DNA of 64,000 bases from Penelope pileata (taxonomy: Eukaryota > Chordata > Aves > Galliformes > Cracidae), in the NCBI GenBank assembly GCA_013396635.1, contig WBMW01005906.1, forward strand, positions 3,746-67,745, given 5' to 3'. Of this stretch, positions 40,201 to 51,104 are shown in pieces. Positions within the stretch are counted from its first letter, which is position 1. Each line of letters begins with the position of its first letter. Below the pieces are notes generated by a model that was not told the DNA's origin, searched no databases, and was given only the letters and a program-made list of their open reading frames with translations. The translations under genes and the position numbers were made by a program.

Positions 40201-43200
40201 GAGCCTTAATCCAGTGGAGTGGAGTGGAGACATAACAGCCTTCCCACTGCAGCCAAGGGCATGTACTATAGTTATTTTCAAGATAAAGCACTTCTCTCAG
40301 GCTAATAATTGCCTTTTCCACAGCCTCACATTAGTGAAAGAGAGTTGCTTACACATACTACACTAATTGAAGAATGCCTTTTGCAGAGCAAGACCAAAAC
40401 AATCAGAGTAAGCCAAATTTAGTTTGCTTTCAGAGAACTGAAGAACAAAATTAATTATGCTGATGAGATTCTTCCCCAAAATTCCTCAAAACAGCATGCA
40501 AGTCCACAGTAAGTAGGTTGTATCGAGCCTGCAAATAACTCACCACCAAATTAGAATTTACTCATTAGACAAAAAACTTAGAGAAGTTTGTTTTACCCCA
40601 CTGAACACATCATTCTCCTCACACATCATTCACTTGTTTTTTCATGGCACTCAATTTTCCTGACGAGCACACCAACTGCACTTCTGCTAACAGCAGGACG
40701 GAAGGCAGGATGCAGACAGCTGTTCCAGCACGCCTTCTGCCAAGGCCAGCAACACAACCACACCTGGCCTGACTGTGGAAACAGATACAGCAGCACCAGC
40801 ACTACTTATTTCTACACTGAACATGGGCAGCAGGCATCACTCAGGCAAGGACTAAGTCCCCTGTGCCACGGCAGGGGGCACGGCAGTAAGTCAGCCACTG
40901 CATTTTAACCAGGTTCACCACCAAAACAGAATAATCCCGTGCTGCTGTTGAAGGGATGTCTGTGTTAGTATTCCTGTCACTAACCGACGTGGAGAACACA
41001 GACACAATTCCTTTCATGCTCCTCACCTCCAGCACTATTTCTGAGAAAGATCCAGTCATGAACAGCACCTCTGGCAAAGCAGAAGGAAAGGAAACAAAGG
41101 CAACTCAAGAATTCCAGAGCTTCCCATGCTGTTCTGACTACATAAGGCTTACTACACAACTTGCATTTAACTCTGGCTTTTTGGAAATGTGTGAGGGCAG
41201 GAAGAACACTCCCAAAAGTACGTCTTCATTCTAAAAAAAAAATGCAGCTGCAAAACAATTAGAATACTATCGAGGTCAATGTGCCATCAAAACAATTGAC
41301 ACTTTAGAACTACATTGACTGAAACAAAACCTGGCTTACACTAGGCAGGCTCTCATCACACAGAGGGTGAACAAGTTGCAAGTTTAGATTTGGAGAAGAA
41401 GAAAACGAGTTATCTGGAACTTCTACGAGGCTAGAGAATTAAGAAGCATTTGAGATGAACAATCAAGATACCATCAACAAGCAAACTTTCATCAGCTGCA
41501 ATGATGCTCACAGAAAAGTTTTCAGCTATTTGAATAGGGAAAAAAAGATGGAAGATGGAAGTTGTGTTCAACACTAACAATTAAGCAAGCAGATCGCATT
41601 TGATTTTCGATACTCTCATGAGAATCTGCTTCTCAAAATGTAATGTTGAGGCTAGCTATAGTTCAAGGATCCACTAAAAGAAGGCGGCAAGCTGGAACAG
41701 CTCCTCGAGATCTACCAGTTCTCTACAATCTGTCATTCCCAGAACATGTGCACACAGAAAAGTGCACCTGCCAATGAGCTGTAGACCGTGGGAACTCCTT
41801 CCCAAGCATCCTGACAGCCAGTGGAGAGGAGCAGAGCTCAAAGATTCAAACAAACAGGCCTGGCCCTGCAAAGCGAGATGTCTGGCGTGAAGAGAAAATG
41901 TGCACACGAGGTGATTGAAGGCTGACTGCCCACTAAACTCAAAGCCTCTATAACCAGGTGGAATAAAACACAGAAAACCAACGTGCTAACGATTCAATAG
42001 CAGCATAAGTGTGCAACACAGACACGTGCAGGTAAATGCGCGTCACCAGGCGGTTCAACATCCTTAGCATTGCAGGCAGAGGGTCGTACCGTGCTCCATA
42101 GATCAGGATGTACGAAACAAAGCCTGCTGAAAAGCATCTACTCAGTTCATTTGCAAGCTGGGGAGCCTGTTTTCTTGTGCATCATGGAATGACTCTGCAC
42201 ATTACTGCCTGAATACACGCTGCATTTTATTGACTCAATGATTAGTTGGGGCCTCTGAATTCAAGCCTTCACACATTCTGTACTGCTATGGATTCCGTCC
42301 ATAACCCGCAGCGGTGACATTTTAGCTGCTTCATCTCTTCCACTTGCTGGTTCAGGTGGAATTATTGCAGGAAGGAAAGAACAAGAGGGCTCTCAGTTAT
42401 AAGCATCAGTTTTATCATCACACTCAACAAAAAGCATCAACCTCTTCTGCTCAGCATCTTACAGACAAGCCAGCAGAAGAAAGAGTTCAGGGGGAAAAAA
42501 AAATCCCAGCAGCAACAAAACCCACGCTCTTTTGGCTATCCCTGAGTACTAGCTAGAAATGGCACCAAGAGAAGCCCACTTCCTTATGAAAACAGGGATG
42601 CCACGTTTTCTGCTGCTGTGATTTGCTGAGTGAGGCAGCTAAGGCCACCACAACAGAGCTCCCAAGGAATCAGAGCACACTTGTAATAGAGATGCTTGTA
42701 GAAATGCTTAGGAAAGACTGTAGGAACTAATAATAAAAATACAGAAACAAAAATGTTTTTATACTATATGCAGTGCCAAAGTCTGAAGACTTCACATAAA
42801 AAAATGAAACAATTTTGGAGAAGTAAAACACTTTGACAGAGTCTGTTTTTTGCCAATTTTGAGTAGAGAACTAGCAGTGCTATATGTTACCCTTTCATTT
42901 CACAAAACGATGTGCCATACCCAGAGATTAACATCTGACATTCCACTTTCTTTGAGTTATTTCTGTGGTGTTTTGAAATGTTTTCCAGGTTCTTAAGAAT
43001 GAGATGTTAACACAGTTGAACATAAATGCTGGAAGAGCAGAATTGGCACGCCAGCCACAGCCAGGCTGGCAGAACAACGATGGACACGCAGTGTTTGAGG
43101 AACATAAACACTACAGACAAATTGAAAAAATTGCCCCAGCAAAAAACACTAAGCATGAGGTTGTGGGTTTTGGTTTGGTTTAAGATGGAGTTCATTTTGA

Positions 43201-44665
43201 AAAGCATTAACCTGTCACTAGGTATTATGTTTCAAATGGGAAATTTTGACCAATACACTGTTAATACTGCAAATATTACAGCTTGTCTAACTGTTTTTAT
43301 ACCAGTGTTTCACTCTCTATCTAAGGGAAGAAAGCTTAAAGACAGAGGAAACGTGAGATGGAGAAATGGCAAACGCACAGCTCAGGAACCTGAAGAGACC
43401 GAGCTGCACACACTCTAACCTGAACCTGTCCTGTGCAGAACACACCACCTCTCCTGTCCCACTGGCAGCATCTTTTTTTTCTGGACCACAGCCTTCTAGA
43501 AACTACAGTTCTTAAGGGAGAACTGGGATTTGTTCTACAAACCATGCACGCAGTGTCACAGAAGGGCTGAGGCTGTAAGGGACTGCCTGGATCATTTGGC
43601 CCAGGCCCTGCTTCCAGCAGCCACCCAGAGCACACTGTCCAGAGCCACAGCCAGGTGGGTTCTGAACATCTCCAGAGCAGGAGACTGCACACACCTCTCT
43701 GCACATCTCGTTATTATTATTTTTTAATAATAATAAATGAATCACACAACCAAAAAGCGTCGGCTACGAAGAAGTGTTATGCCCTGTAAGCTCTGCATCA
43801 AGCAATGAGCTGCGCATTTCTATACAGCAGATTGAGGAAACTGAAGGAGGGTTTGAGACCATTCTGTGATGCCCTCACACTCTGAAGGGAGCGGCCTTGC
43901 TGCACGGAGGACCGCCAGCATCCCATATGCTCCGCTACAGGGAGGGAAAGAACGTAATCTTCTTGCAAGGATCACAGCTTGAAGGAAAAGGCTTCCAACC
44001 TCAACAGGAACAGATATCCAATTTAATTTCCAAGGATCGCACCAAAAGCTCTCCGTTATTATGCAATCTCACATCAGCAGAACTCCAATCTCAACAGCCC
44101 GCTCGGTTACATCACTTGGGGAGCAGCAGGATGGGCGGGCACCCAGATCTGTGACAGGGTCCTGGGATGGCACCCAGATCTGTGACAGGGTCCTGGGATG
44201 GCACCCATGACCCCACACAGCGCTCTCCCTCCTTCCTGGGAAGCTTTAAGCCACCGCTTATTGGAGCAGGAAGAGGGTCACAGCCATGGGCAGAGAGAAA
44301 GCACTCAGGAAACAAACCAAGGAAGCCGTGACCCTGGGACCGCACAGCGCCGGGGGCTGCCAGAGCAGCCGGACTCAGGGCCCGCTGTGGCCGCGGGCAC
44401 GGCGCTGACTCGCGGGTGGGTGTGGGCTGGGCGCGGTTCGGTGCCGCGCGAGCACCGTGGGGCTCAGGGCGGGCCCGAATGCCGGCAGGAGGCACAGACC
44501 CCCCCGCAGAGCCCCGGCAGCGGGGCGAGGGACACAGCGAGGCATCACCCGCCCCCTCCCTCCCCCCTGGCCCCGGCGCCGCGTTCCTCACCCAGCAGCA
44601 GGACGCTCTTCCCCGAGGGCAGCTTGGATCGGGAGCGCGTGGACACCTCGCTGAGGATGCAGGAC
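25157..44665 (-). CDS. DYNC1LI1: DYNC1LI1, dynein light intermediate chain 1 (12 exons seen; N-terminal exon missing)
   Basis: Cytoplasmic dynein 1 light intermediate chain 1 binds the dynein heavy chain through a Ras-like GTPase-fold domain. Through a flexible C-terminal tail it recruits activating adaptors (BICD2, Hook and Spindly types). The twelve exons join without a break into 476 codons plus stop (1431 bp plus one base of a split codon); human LIC1 has about 523. The sequence shows a P-loop GEDGAGKTS, the conserved WILDGDLYHKGLLKF and VVCTKCDA (G-domain NKxD-like position), and VEKDAVFIPAGWDNDKKI. The tail carries the SEGVLANFFNSLLSKKTG adaptor-binding helix and ends SPTTPTSPTEGEAS. 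These tail features, and LIC1-specific stretches such as EPGEDFPASPQRRNT, separate it from DYNC1LI2. The first roughly 49 residues, including the start codon, are not found. CMTM6 lies downstream on the same strand, as in human. Confidence 0.97.
25947..25970. repeat. AT-rich palindrome in a DYNC1LI1 intron
   Basis: TGTGATATA (25947-25955) pairs with TATATCACA (25962-25970) around a 6-nt loop. It lies in the last intron of DYNC1LI1. Confidence 0.7.
26237..26395 (-). CDS. DYNC1LI1: DYNC1LI1 exon with adaptor-binding helix
   Basis: 159 bp with acceptor CCTTGTAG and donor GTATGA. Encodes AGATSEGVLANFFNSLLSKK, the amphipathic helix (FF and LL face) that mammalian LIC1 uses to bind Hook, BICD and Spindly adaptors. 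A Gly/Pro/Ser-rich linker and SAKKS follow. The Gly-rich stretch (GGPGGVGGSPGGGSTGGAG) is encoded by repetitive GGT/GGC triplets. Confidence 0.97.
26573..26693 (-). CDS. DYNC1LI1: DYNC1LI1 exon, Ser/Thr-Pro-rich tail
   Basis: 121 bp encoding DASPRVPGGSPRTPNRSV, TSNVASVTPIPTGSKKIDP and NMK, with acceptor TGTGTAG and donor GTACCT. It has several SP/TP sites, typical of mitotic phosphorylation in the LIC1 tail. Confidence 0.96.
27684..27728 (-). CDS. DYNC1LI1: DYNC1LI1 microexon-like exon, SQLAKQPPTAAGRPV
   Basis: A 45-bp phase-0 exon with acceptor TTTTTCAG and donor GTTAGT. Its 15 codons start the disordered tail. Its small symmetric size means it could be skipped without a frameshift, though I have no evidence that it is. 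Confidence 0.94.
27855..27914 (-). CDS. DYNC1LI1: DYNC1LI1 small exon, FVHEKEIVAEDDQVFLMKQQ
   Basis: A 60-bp phase-0 exon of 20 codons between acceptor TATTGCAG and donor GTAATT. It encodes the helix that links the GTPase-like domain to the C-terminal tail. Confidence 0.95.
28465..28576 (-). CDS. DYNC1LI1: DYNC1LI1 exon, PAGWDNDKKIGILHENF
   Basis: 112 bp with acceptor TTTCTAG and donor GTAAAG. Encodes PAGWDNDKKIGILHENFQTL, KAEDSFEDSIRKPPVRK. A decayed duplicate of this exon lies in the intron at 29345-29430. Confidence 0.96.
28949..29084 (-). CDS. DYNC1LI1: DYNC1LI1 exon, GAALIYTSVKENKNIDL
   Basis: 136 bp with acceptor TACTCAG and donor GTAAGT. Encodes GAALIYTSVKENKNIDLVYK, IVQKLYGFPFNVPAV and VVEKDAVF, the last part of the Ras-like fold. 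FPFN differs from human FPYK. Confidence 0.96.
29345..29430 (-). pseudogene. Decayed extra copy of the PAGWDND exon in an intron
   Basis: On the minus strand, an acceptor-like CTGTCTAG is followed by CCCTGCAGGATGGGATAATG, read as PAGWDNDKDMP and then a stop. It matches the true exon at 28465-28576 (PAGWDNDKKIG). Similarity continues as AAAAGCAG...TTTTGAAGA, past an internal deletion, and into the flanking TCACTTT/TAAAG sequence. It sits in the intron before exon 28949-29084, so it is out of order and cannot be used in frame. It is probably an old local duplication. Confidence 0.85.
30180..30273 (-). CDS. DYNC1LI1: DYNC1LI1 exon, CDAISVLEKEHDYRDEH
   Basis: 94 bp encoding CDAISVLEKEHDYRDEHFDF and IQSHIRRFCLQ, with acceptor CTTAACAG and donor GTATCC. 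The final T starts the Tyr codon completed in the next exon. Confidence 0.95.
31412..31581 (-). CDS. DYNC1LI1: DYNC1LI1 exon (insert loop and CTK motif)
   Basis: 170 bp between acceptor ACTTTCAG and donor GTTTGT. Encodes LVRDFQEYVEPGEDF, PASPQRRNTSLQEDKDD and LGIPVVVVCTK. The SPQR site is a proline-directed phosphorylation site in mammalian LIC1. The exon ends within the CTKCD motif, on a codon boundary. Confidence 0.97.
34674..34904 (-). CDS. DYNC1LI1: DYNC1LI1 exon (Ras-like domain core)
   Basis: 231 bp encoding DQTRCNVWILDGDLYHKGLL, then the SLKDTLVMLVVDMSRPW, SLQKWASVVREHIDKL and PPEEMKEMEQK segments. The acceptor is TTTATAG and the donor GTGAGT. This is the most conserved part of the domain contacting the dynein heavy chain. 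Confidence 0.97.
35832..36365 (+). mobile_element. CR1 LINE fragment in a DYNC1LI1 intron
   Basis: About 530 bases of CR1 3' sequence: GAGGCTCCACCTGCAGCACT, ACAAGAAGGACATGGAGCTG, AGGAGGCTGATGAGAAGGCT, and a tail with GGAGGTGTTCAAGGCCAGGT and TTCTA/ATTCT motifs. The coding part is broken in several frames. It is antisense to DYNC1LI1, so splicing signals on the gene strand are unlikely to be affected. Confidence 0.95.
36758..36874 (-). CDS. DYNC1LI1: DYNC1LI1 exon with P-loop
   Basis: The acceptor CTCTCCAG and donor GTAAGT bound 117 bp encoding (G)EDGAGKTSLIGKIQG, GIEEYKKGRGMEYLYL and VHDEDRD. It holds the P-loop (GxxGxGKT/S), although nucleotide binding by vertebrate LIC1 is not essential for its role. 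GRGMEY has Met where human has Leu. Confidence 0.96.
43548..43706 (-). mobile_element. Diverged CR1 LINE 3' fragment
   Basis: The reverse complement of a CR1 tail region: CACAGAAGGGCTGAGGCTGT, CTGGATCATTTGGCCCAGGC, GGTGGGTTCTGAACATCTCC. It is clearly older than the other CR1 tails, with many substitutions from the usual CAGAATCACAGAGG-type start. Confidence 0.8.
44139..44207. repeat. 31-bp tandem repeat, 2.2 copies
   Basis: Units at 44139-44169 and 44170-44200 are identical (GCACCCAGATCTGTGACAGG followed by GTCCTGGGATG), and a third begins with GCACCCA at 44201. It lies at the edge of the DYNC1LI1 CpG island and may vary in copy number. Confidence 0.9.
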
Positions 44666-44960
44666 CTGGCGCGGAGAGACCNCGCCTCCGTCCCCGCGGT
44701 GCGGCGGTGCCGCGCGGGAGGCCCTGAGGGAAGGGAGCGCCTCGCGGCCGGGGTGCGGTAAGGGGCGCGGGGGGACAGGGCTTGCCCGACTCTGTGAGCG
44801 AGCTTTGCTCCGTCGGTTCAGGGAAGTGACAGCTGGGGAAGGTCTCCCCGTGCCCCTCCCGGCGCTCTGGGAGGAGGGCGCCCAGCGCTTCCGGACGCAC
44901 GCAGTGCCGGTGCCAGGGACGGTGTGTGCCAGCGGCACTCCTGCTGTTCTCGCTGCTTTC
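44300..44960 (-). promoter_or_regulatory. CpG-island promoter region of DYNC1LI1
   Basis: CpG density is high from about 44300 to 44960, surrounding the first visible exon, and drops to ordinary AT-rich DNA beyond 44990. This marks the 5' end of DYNC1LI1 even though the start codon cannot be found. One unresolved base (44682) lies 17 bases upstream of the visible exon. Confidence 0.7.
44592..44665 (-). CDS. DYNC1LI1: DYNC1LI1 first visible exon (probably exon 2)
   Basis: Encodes SCILSEVSTRSRSKLPSGKS followed by VLLL and the first base of a split Gly codon, with donor GTGAGG. Homology stops exactly at a possible acceptor (CGCGCCAG before GTCCTGC), where the human protein has a Trp that could be a split TG/G codon. 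Upstream in frame there is no Met before a TGA stop. The upper boundary is therefore inferred from homology plus an AG, and the pyrimidine tract there is weak and contains an N. Confidence 0.8.
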
Positions 44961-45043
44961 CCTAGTTGTTCCTTATTGCCCCGAAAAGACTGCTTTTTAG
45001 TATTAAAAAATAATCCGTGGGGGCCCTCCTCCCAGGTAGCGGT

Positions 45044-45306
45044 GATAGGATGAGAGGGAACAGCCTCACGTTGTGCCAGGGGAGGTTGAGATTGGGTATT
45101 CAGAAAAACTTCTCAGAAGGAGTGCTGATGCCCTGGCACAGGCTGCCCAGGGAGGTGGGGGAGTCACCGTCCCTGGGGGTGTTCAGGAAACATGGAGATG
45201 TGGCACTGAGGGGCATGGTTAGTGGGCAGGGTGGTGATGGGTTGTGGTTGGACTGGATGGTCTTGGAGGTCTTTTCCAACAGTAACGGTTCTGTGATTGA
45301 TTCTCT
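45044..45306 (+). mobile_element. CR1 LINE 3' end fragment
   Basis: A well-preserved CR1 3' end: GGCTGCCCAGGGAGGTGG, GAGTCACCGTCCCTGGGGGT, then GGTCTTGGAGGTCTTTTCCA, AACGGTTCTGTGATTGATTC at the terminus. It is about 260 bases long and lies just upstream of the DYNC1LI1 CpG island. Confidence 0.95.
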
Positions 45307-48300
45307 GTTTTCACCATGTGTTTCTCCCAGTGGCTTTCTGTCACCTTGCAGCCCCAGCTATGGACATGGCCTTCAGATGTCGTTTTAGCAGAGGTCAGGG
45401 TCGCGCTGGGACCTGTGATCGACCACTCATGGAAGTAAATGTCAGTGAGGTCCTCCAGGTATAAAACAGTGAGAGCCAGGTGCTGAGCTGCCGGTGCTTG
45501 TCACAGTGGGTGGCCATACACTTTTTGTTGGAGTTCTGGTGGAGGTGTGTCATGCCAGGGGAATGCTGCTGAAAAGCCACCGAGAAAATGCCCTCACTGC
45601 CAAGTTTTCCTACGAGCAGAGCAGTTTCAGCTTCCCGCTGCTGAAAGAAGGAATTTCTGCTCCCATCTGCTCCCCTCTCTCCGTGTTGTTTGCTGTGAAT
45701 TCTCTTTTCCTGTTATGTTGGTTTTTCTTCACTGTTGCGCGAACTGCTTTAAATCACTGAAATAGCGGAAATTAGGTGCTAGAATGGCAGAACTCTTCTC
45801 AGTTGGTGAGTTAAGCTGGGCTGTGGGAAGGGCTTGGCCAGGGGCAGAGCCGGAGCAGAAGGTGAGGACCAGAAGTGCCAGAGAGGCAGAGGGAGGGCAG
45901 GGGTACAGCACGGGGCACAGCGAGCACCAGGCCGGCCCCGCTGCAGGGTTAGAGAGGGAGTGATAAAGGTAAGGTTCTGTTCAGAGAGGGCTGGAGCTGC
46001 AGGAAAATAAACTGAAGCTCTTGCTTTATTTCTGCTTTTCTCAGAGAAACATTTCTATTTGTGTTCTTGGTGAATAGTAACTTTAACAAAGGAAAAAGAA
46101 AAGCAGCCAAAAAGGTTCTGCGGTGCATCTCCTGGCTGAAACAAGTTCCAGGCATCCACGTTTTAGCTGCCTGCTTCAGTCAAAAGGGATAACATTGGTT
46201 TTAACACAGTTTGCATTTTGTTTGACAATAAGTCAGTGCTCATCCCGGTGTGTGGTCTTGGGCATTTTGTGAAGCTTCACCAAAAAGTGGAGGATCTCTG
46301 AAATTCAACAAATCAGGTTTTAATACGTCACTCCCAAAGACGCTGGAAATGACAAGAGTTTTAAACTACTCCACGCTGCTCATTGTTTGAAATATTTTCC
46401 ATCTCACATTGTTTGCACGTGACCCATATTGAGTAGAGGTATGTAAATGGCATTCCCCTAGGACTCGTTTGAATGCAAAATGTGTATGACAGCGAGAAAT
46501 ATTTAAATATGTGAAAGTTATAGAAAATAAAAGAGTACGTGGAGGAATGATAATAACGTATTGCTTTGTGCTGGGTAGGGAACATACTGATGTTGAGAAA
46601 AGATGGTGCAGTTTTCCTGCCCTTCTGTTTTCGCAGAGGTTAATGTTGCTAGCTGGAAAAAATGTATCTGGTGATTGCAAATCTGCCAAAGCTTATTTGC
46701 AGCAAACCGGAGACCTCCTCTTTTCTTTCTCCCCTCCTCCTTCCCCTAACATCCATTCACTCTGGAGTCTTTTTAAGGTGGCTTTCACTGTCTCATCCTC
46801 CTGTAATGGAGGATGTAGCTGTGTGCCTTTGAAAGAGCTGTGTGAAGCCAAAACTCAGAGGCTTCACATACCACATTTTCACACCTGACAGCTCTGGTGA
46901 TGTCGGTGTGTTTGCTGCCTTCACCAGAAGCAATCCCTTCCTCCTCTCCATTTTATTCCTCCCTCAGGAAGTGCAGAGGAGAAGGTAAAAAAAAGGAAGT
47001 GCTTGGTCATCGTGCTCCCTTTAGGATAGTTTAGGGAAAAAAACAGCAAGACTGAAACAAATGTTGATAGAATCCAGTCTTCATCAGTGGTGTGGTGTGC
47101 TGACACAGCACCCTGCTCGAAAGGCAAGGCTGCTACGCGGTGAGTGTTATGCACAGGTAGCTGTGCGCGGGAGAGGAGGAGGAAATTCAGAAAAGCCAGT
47201 AATGAAGATGAAGCAACCATAGAAAAGGAACAAAAATCTATAAAACATTTCCTTTCCTCCCCTGTGAGATAATTTTCTGTATGGCAACAACGATCTTGTG
47301 GATGTATGGGAACCACCGTTCCGTGCTGCCTGTACCCCAAAGGGAACTGCAAACAGGGACTGATGGCACTGACACCCAGCAAGCACCAAAGCCTCATTTC
47401 CAGCTGCCTCACCCAGCCTGCAGGGATTTATCCTTAAGTATAAGGTCTTTCCCCAGTACAAAACTGTAAATTTAAAGTTACAGGATTAAAATAGGTTTTC
47501 TCAAAGTATTGTGGTATCGGTGTATATCCACACCAAACCCACCGTTCTGTTTTGGCGTTACCTGATCCCCAGGCACTGTCACACTTGCAGGGGGAGATCT
47601 GGCTGTACAAGGCATGCAGCAACAATGAAGAATTAGGTCCCTCACTTATGAAGACAACTTTATTTCAGCTGTTGATTGTTAGCAACAACTTGAAAAAGGG
47701 GTGCTGGTGGTTTAAGGACAAGAGCAGCATCCCTCTGAGCCACGCTGGGGTGACACCAGCTACGCAGCTGTGAGCAATACATCGTTCTGGCCAAGGAGGG
47801 AGCAGCAGGGAAAGGCTCCTCCTGTGTGCAGCCATTAGTGGTGGCAGGAGTGGGGCCTTGGCTTCCCATATGTTCCATGCCTTTTCCCACTTCTGATGTG
47901 CTTGGATTGCTCTGTACTCCTCTGCTTGTTCTTCACACTGGGCTCCTTGTTGGCCGTCCATCTTCACCTGAAAACTTTTGCATTAGCATTGCATGAAATC
48001 CAGAAAGAAACGGTCCGGCTTCTCTGTCTGCACGTATTGTCAGTGGCCAAATGCTGTAAAATCGGTTGTGGATTTAGAAGGCAGTTTTTTCATAGGCCCG
48101 TGGAAATGAATTGTTATAGTTCAATTACATTTAAAAGATCCATTTTAGGTTGCTGGAGAGATTTTTGCCTGTAAGGCAAAACTGTCTTCTTAGCATTGTT
48201 GACCTTGTTGTTGAAACCAAACTCACGGAGGTCACGGTGCTCAGCGCACGCGTGTGGTTTGCTGTGCAGAAAGCATCTCTGAAAAGGCAGCAGTGAAGAA

Positions 48301-51104
48301 GCCGAATAAGTAGAATTTCCTCAAGATATTTTGTTGCCTTTGGCTGTAGCATATTAAAAAGCACAGAACTAAACCTTGCAAAGAGAAAGGCAAGTGTGAT
48401 TTGTCATTATTTGTTGATGTGAATTTGCGTGTCGTTAGTATTCAGGGAGCGTTCATGAAGACGTTAATGATGTTTGAAAGCGCTTTTTTGTAGCTTTAGC
48501 AGCTAGTCATCTGAAGCTTGATCTTGAAAGTGAGTCGCTGATCATTGTTTACAGTGCTCTAGTTGTTCTTTCAGGAAATGAAAAAAACATTGTTTGACTG
48601 GTGCTGTTGTCAGTTATTCAGCCGAATTGCGAATGGACGGCATCAACACAGAACGAATATTCAACCCAAATGCTGAAATTTGTTAATGTGCACTGTGGGG
48701 ATAATAGCTGGGAGTAACAAGCACCGCTTGGGAGGCTTTACTGGGAGGAATCCATCAGAAATATTGGACAGTTTTGTCCAACACATTTCTGTTTTTCTTT
48801 TGACCAGGTGTTATTCATCCAGCAATGGCTTCTGTTGTTTGGTGGTACCAGTTCTGCACATGGTACAGATGTGTTTGTTCCTTTGGTTTGAGCAGGAACA
48901 TTTCCTCAAGGAGAGAAATGTCTTAGTCTTTCTTTTTTCTGAATAAACAGTGTTGCACAAAAATATATATAGATATAAATGAATAATTTCTCAGCCTGCT
49001 GTAGAGACAGTCAGTGCAGCAGCCCTTCCCTGTGCATTATTCACAGCTCTGCTCTGCCTTCAGTCCGTTCTTCACCCAGAGCAGTTGAGCGACTGTTTCT
49101 CAGGTGGGTGGTTTGCTTTATGCTGGCTTTTTGACTCAGATGGCGTGGCTACACAGGTTGCCATAAAGCAAGGAAGGATGTTGCTTGGTGGTGTGGTAGC
49201 TGCCTCATGGGTGTTGTCTCAGGGTAACTCTGAAGACGTTTGTATTTGCTCTGCCTTCAGTGGGGATAAGGTAAGGTACCTTCCATTCACTGCAGAATAA
49301 GAATGTTCGTAGAGACAGTTACTGCAGAGCAGCTAAAAAAGTGTGAACTGTACTCTGGCTGCCGTGCAGTAATGGATGTAAACGTGCTCATGTAAGCAGG
49401 GGCTGCCATGCTGCTGCCTGACCGCTCTGTTGTGTGGTCTGAGAGCCTCTTGCCCTCAGGACTCGGTTCCTGATGCGTCCTTGCCCCCGCTTCTTCTAGT
49501 CCTTGGCTGGTATTTCCAAAACCATTCAGTGTCTCAAAATCCTTAGCCCTCCTTAGGAGATAATGGGCATTTCAGCTGCTGCCAGAGCAAACGTTCTACT
49601 CTGCCTACCTCAGAAAGAAATATTCTAGTTATGTGCGTATTGTATTAAATATATTGGTTTTGTGTTTTCATCATCTCACTGGCCTAACGAGCTTGAGTCC
49701 TACTGCTGTTTTATCTCCCTCTTTGCAGAAAGCTCCGTTTTGTTACTTTCTAAAATACATCTCTATTTTCAGCTTGATATGCATTCAAAAGCAAAACCTT
49801 CGGAATATGTTTCTCATTTACACCAACTTTTGCAATTCCCTCCGCTTTTCCCTTTAAAAGCCCAGTCATTGAAGGTCTGCGGAGCTCAGAAATATGTATC
49901 TGCTTCCTTAAATTCCTGGCTGATGGGCTGCTGTTTTAGCTAAGTGATATGTTGGTTTGTGTGTTGGAGGGAGATACTCTGTTCTATCTTCCTGTGAATT
50001 GTGAACAATGCCTTGAGTGAGGATGATGTGTCCTGTTCAGTGGAACTGCCTCCTAACGTCCTCATCCTCTGAACTGCGTCCATGGATTACTTTGGTTAAT
50101 GTGAGCAAGTTGTGCATGTAATCTGATAACTGGTAGAAAAACAGAGCTCAAATAGAAAAAAAAAATTGGCAATATGGGGAAGGAAACAATTCATCCTTAG
50201 AATTGTCTCACAGTTCTTAGGATTTCTTTTTTAATGTGATATGAGGAGTAACACTAGCAGTAAGAGTTCTCCCTTGTAAGCAAACCCCCGAAAAGAAGAA
50301 TATATTCAGTAAGCAGAACTTGTTCAGTGGAAGGAGGCCTGCATTTTTTGGAGCTTGTTTAAATCCCGAAGACATGTATAGCTGTGTTGTACTGAGAGAT
50401 GCTACGTGCAAAACAGATCAGCAGAATTGCACCGAGAGTGCTGAGACGATAAATTGTCCAGGCACATTTTTGATCTATAGGGTAACACAAAGAAAGGGGG
50501 GAAATCAGACCACGAGTGGAAAAATCAGATCTCAGCAGCAGGCATTTGTGGCCATCCTCGAGATAAACAGAGCGATGGGCCGGGGCCATGTGATGGCCCT
50601 CTGCCTGGCTGGCTAAAAATAAGCCCTGTGCACACTTCATATGCATCTCTCCCCATAACGTGTGGGAGGACAGGAAAATCTGCACAGGAGCAGATGCTCT
50701 ACTCTTGTGCCTCTCACAGCACCCGCCCGTTTCTTCTCCCTGCCCTTCGCTCAGGGAAGCTACACTCAAGTGAGAGGCCTGTGTCTAATGCTTCATCCCT
50801 GTGTGATGGCAGCAGCTCTGTGGATGGAGTTGAGGATTAGCTGTTCTTTTAAAATAATGTTATTTTTCTGCATTTAAAGGTTTTTAAAGGCACATGGTTC
50901 AGACTTTAGTATCAAGCACCCTACCCCTTAAAAACAAACAAACAAAAATAGTCTCAAACCAGAATATTTTATTTTATATCTTATTTTATAGATGTATTCA
51001 CACACAGTAAAAGAAGAAATCTGGCACCTTGTGGCTAAATAAATAATTTTGCCTTATTTTGGCCAGAAGCTTGCCAAGGTGAAGAAAATTCCCTCCCTCC
51101 TCCC
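45307..51104. other. Intergenic DNA upstream of DYNC1LI1
   Basis: No recognisable gene, RNA gene or transposon. Open frames are short and have no family resemblance. An AT-rich stretch occurs near 48950-48990. Confidence 0.55.

Larger units (their letters stand above)
36875..44591 (-). other. Large DYNC1LI1 intron, mostly featureless
   Basis: The longest visible intron (7.7 kb). It contains a pyrimidine-rich (plus strand) T-tract at 39940-40002 and a diverged CR1 tail (43548-43706), and a small tandem repeat near its start at 44139-44207. I found no other exon-like segment with recognisable protein. Confidence 0.7.

Noticed and set aside
44112..44938. 262- and 116-codon minus frames in the CpG island as the DYNC1LI1 N-terminus
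   Set aside because: They are in different frames from SCILSEVSTRSRSK and have no LIC1-like sequence. GC-rich DNA lacks stop codons by composition.
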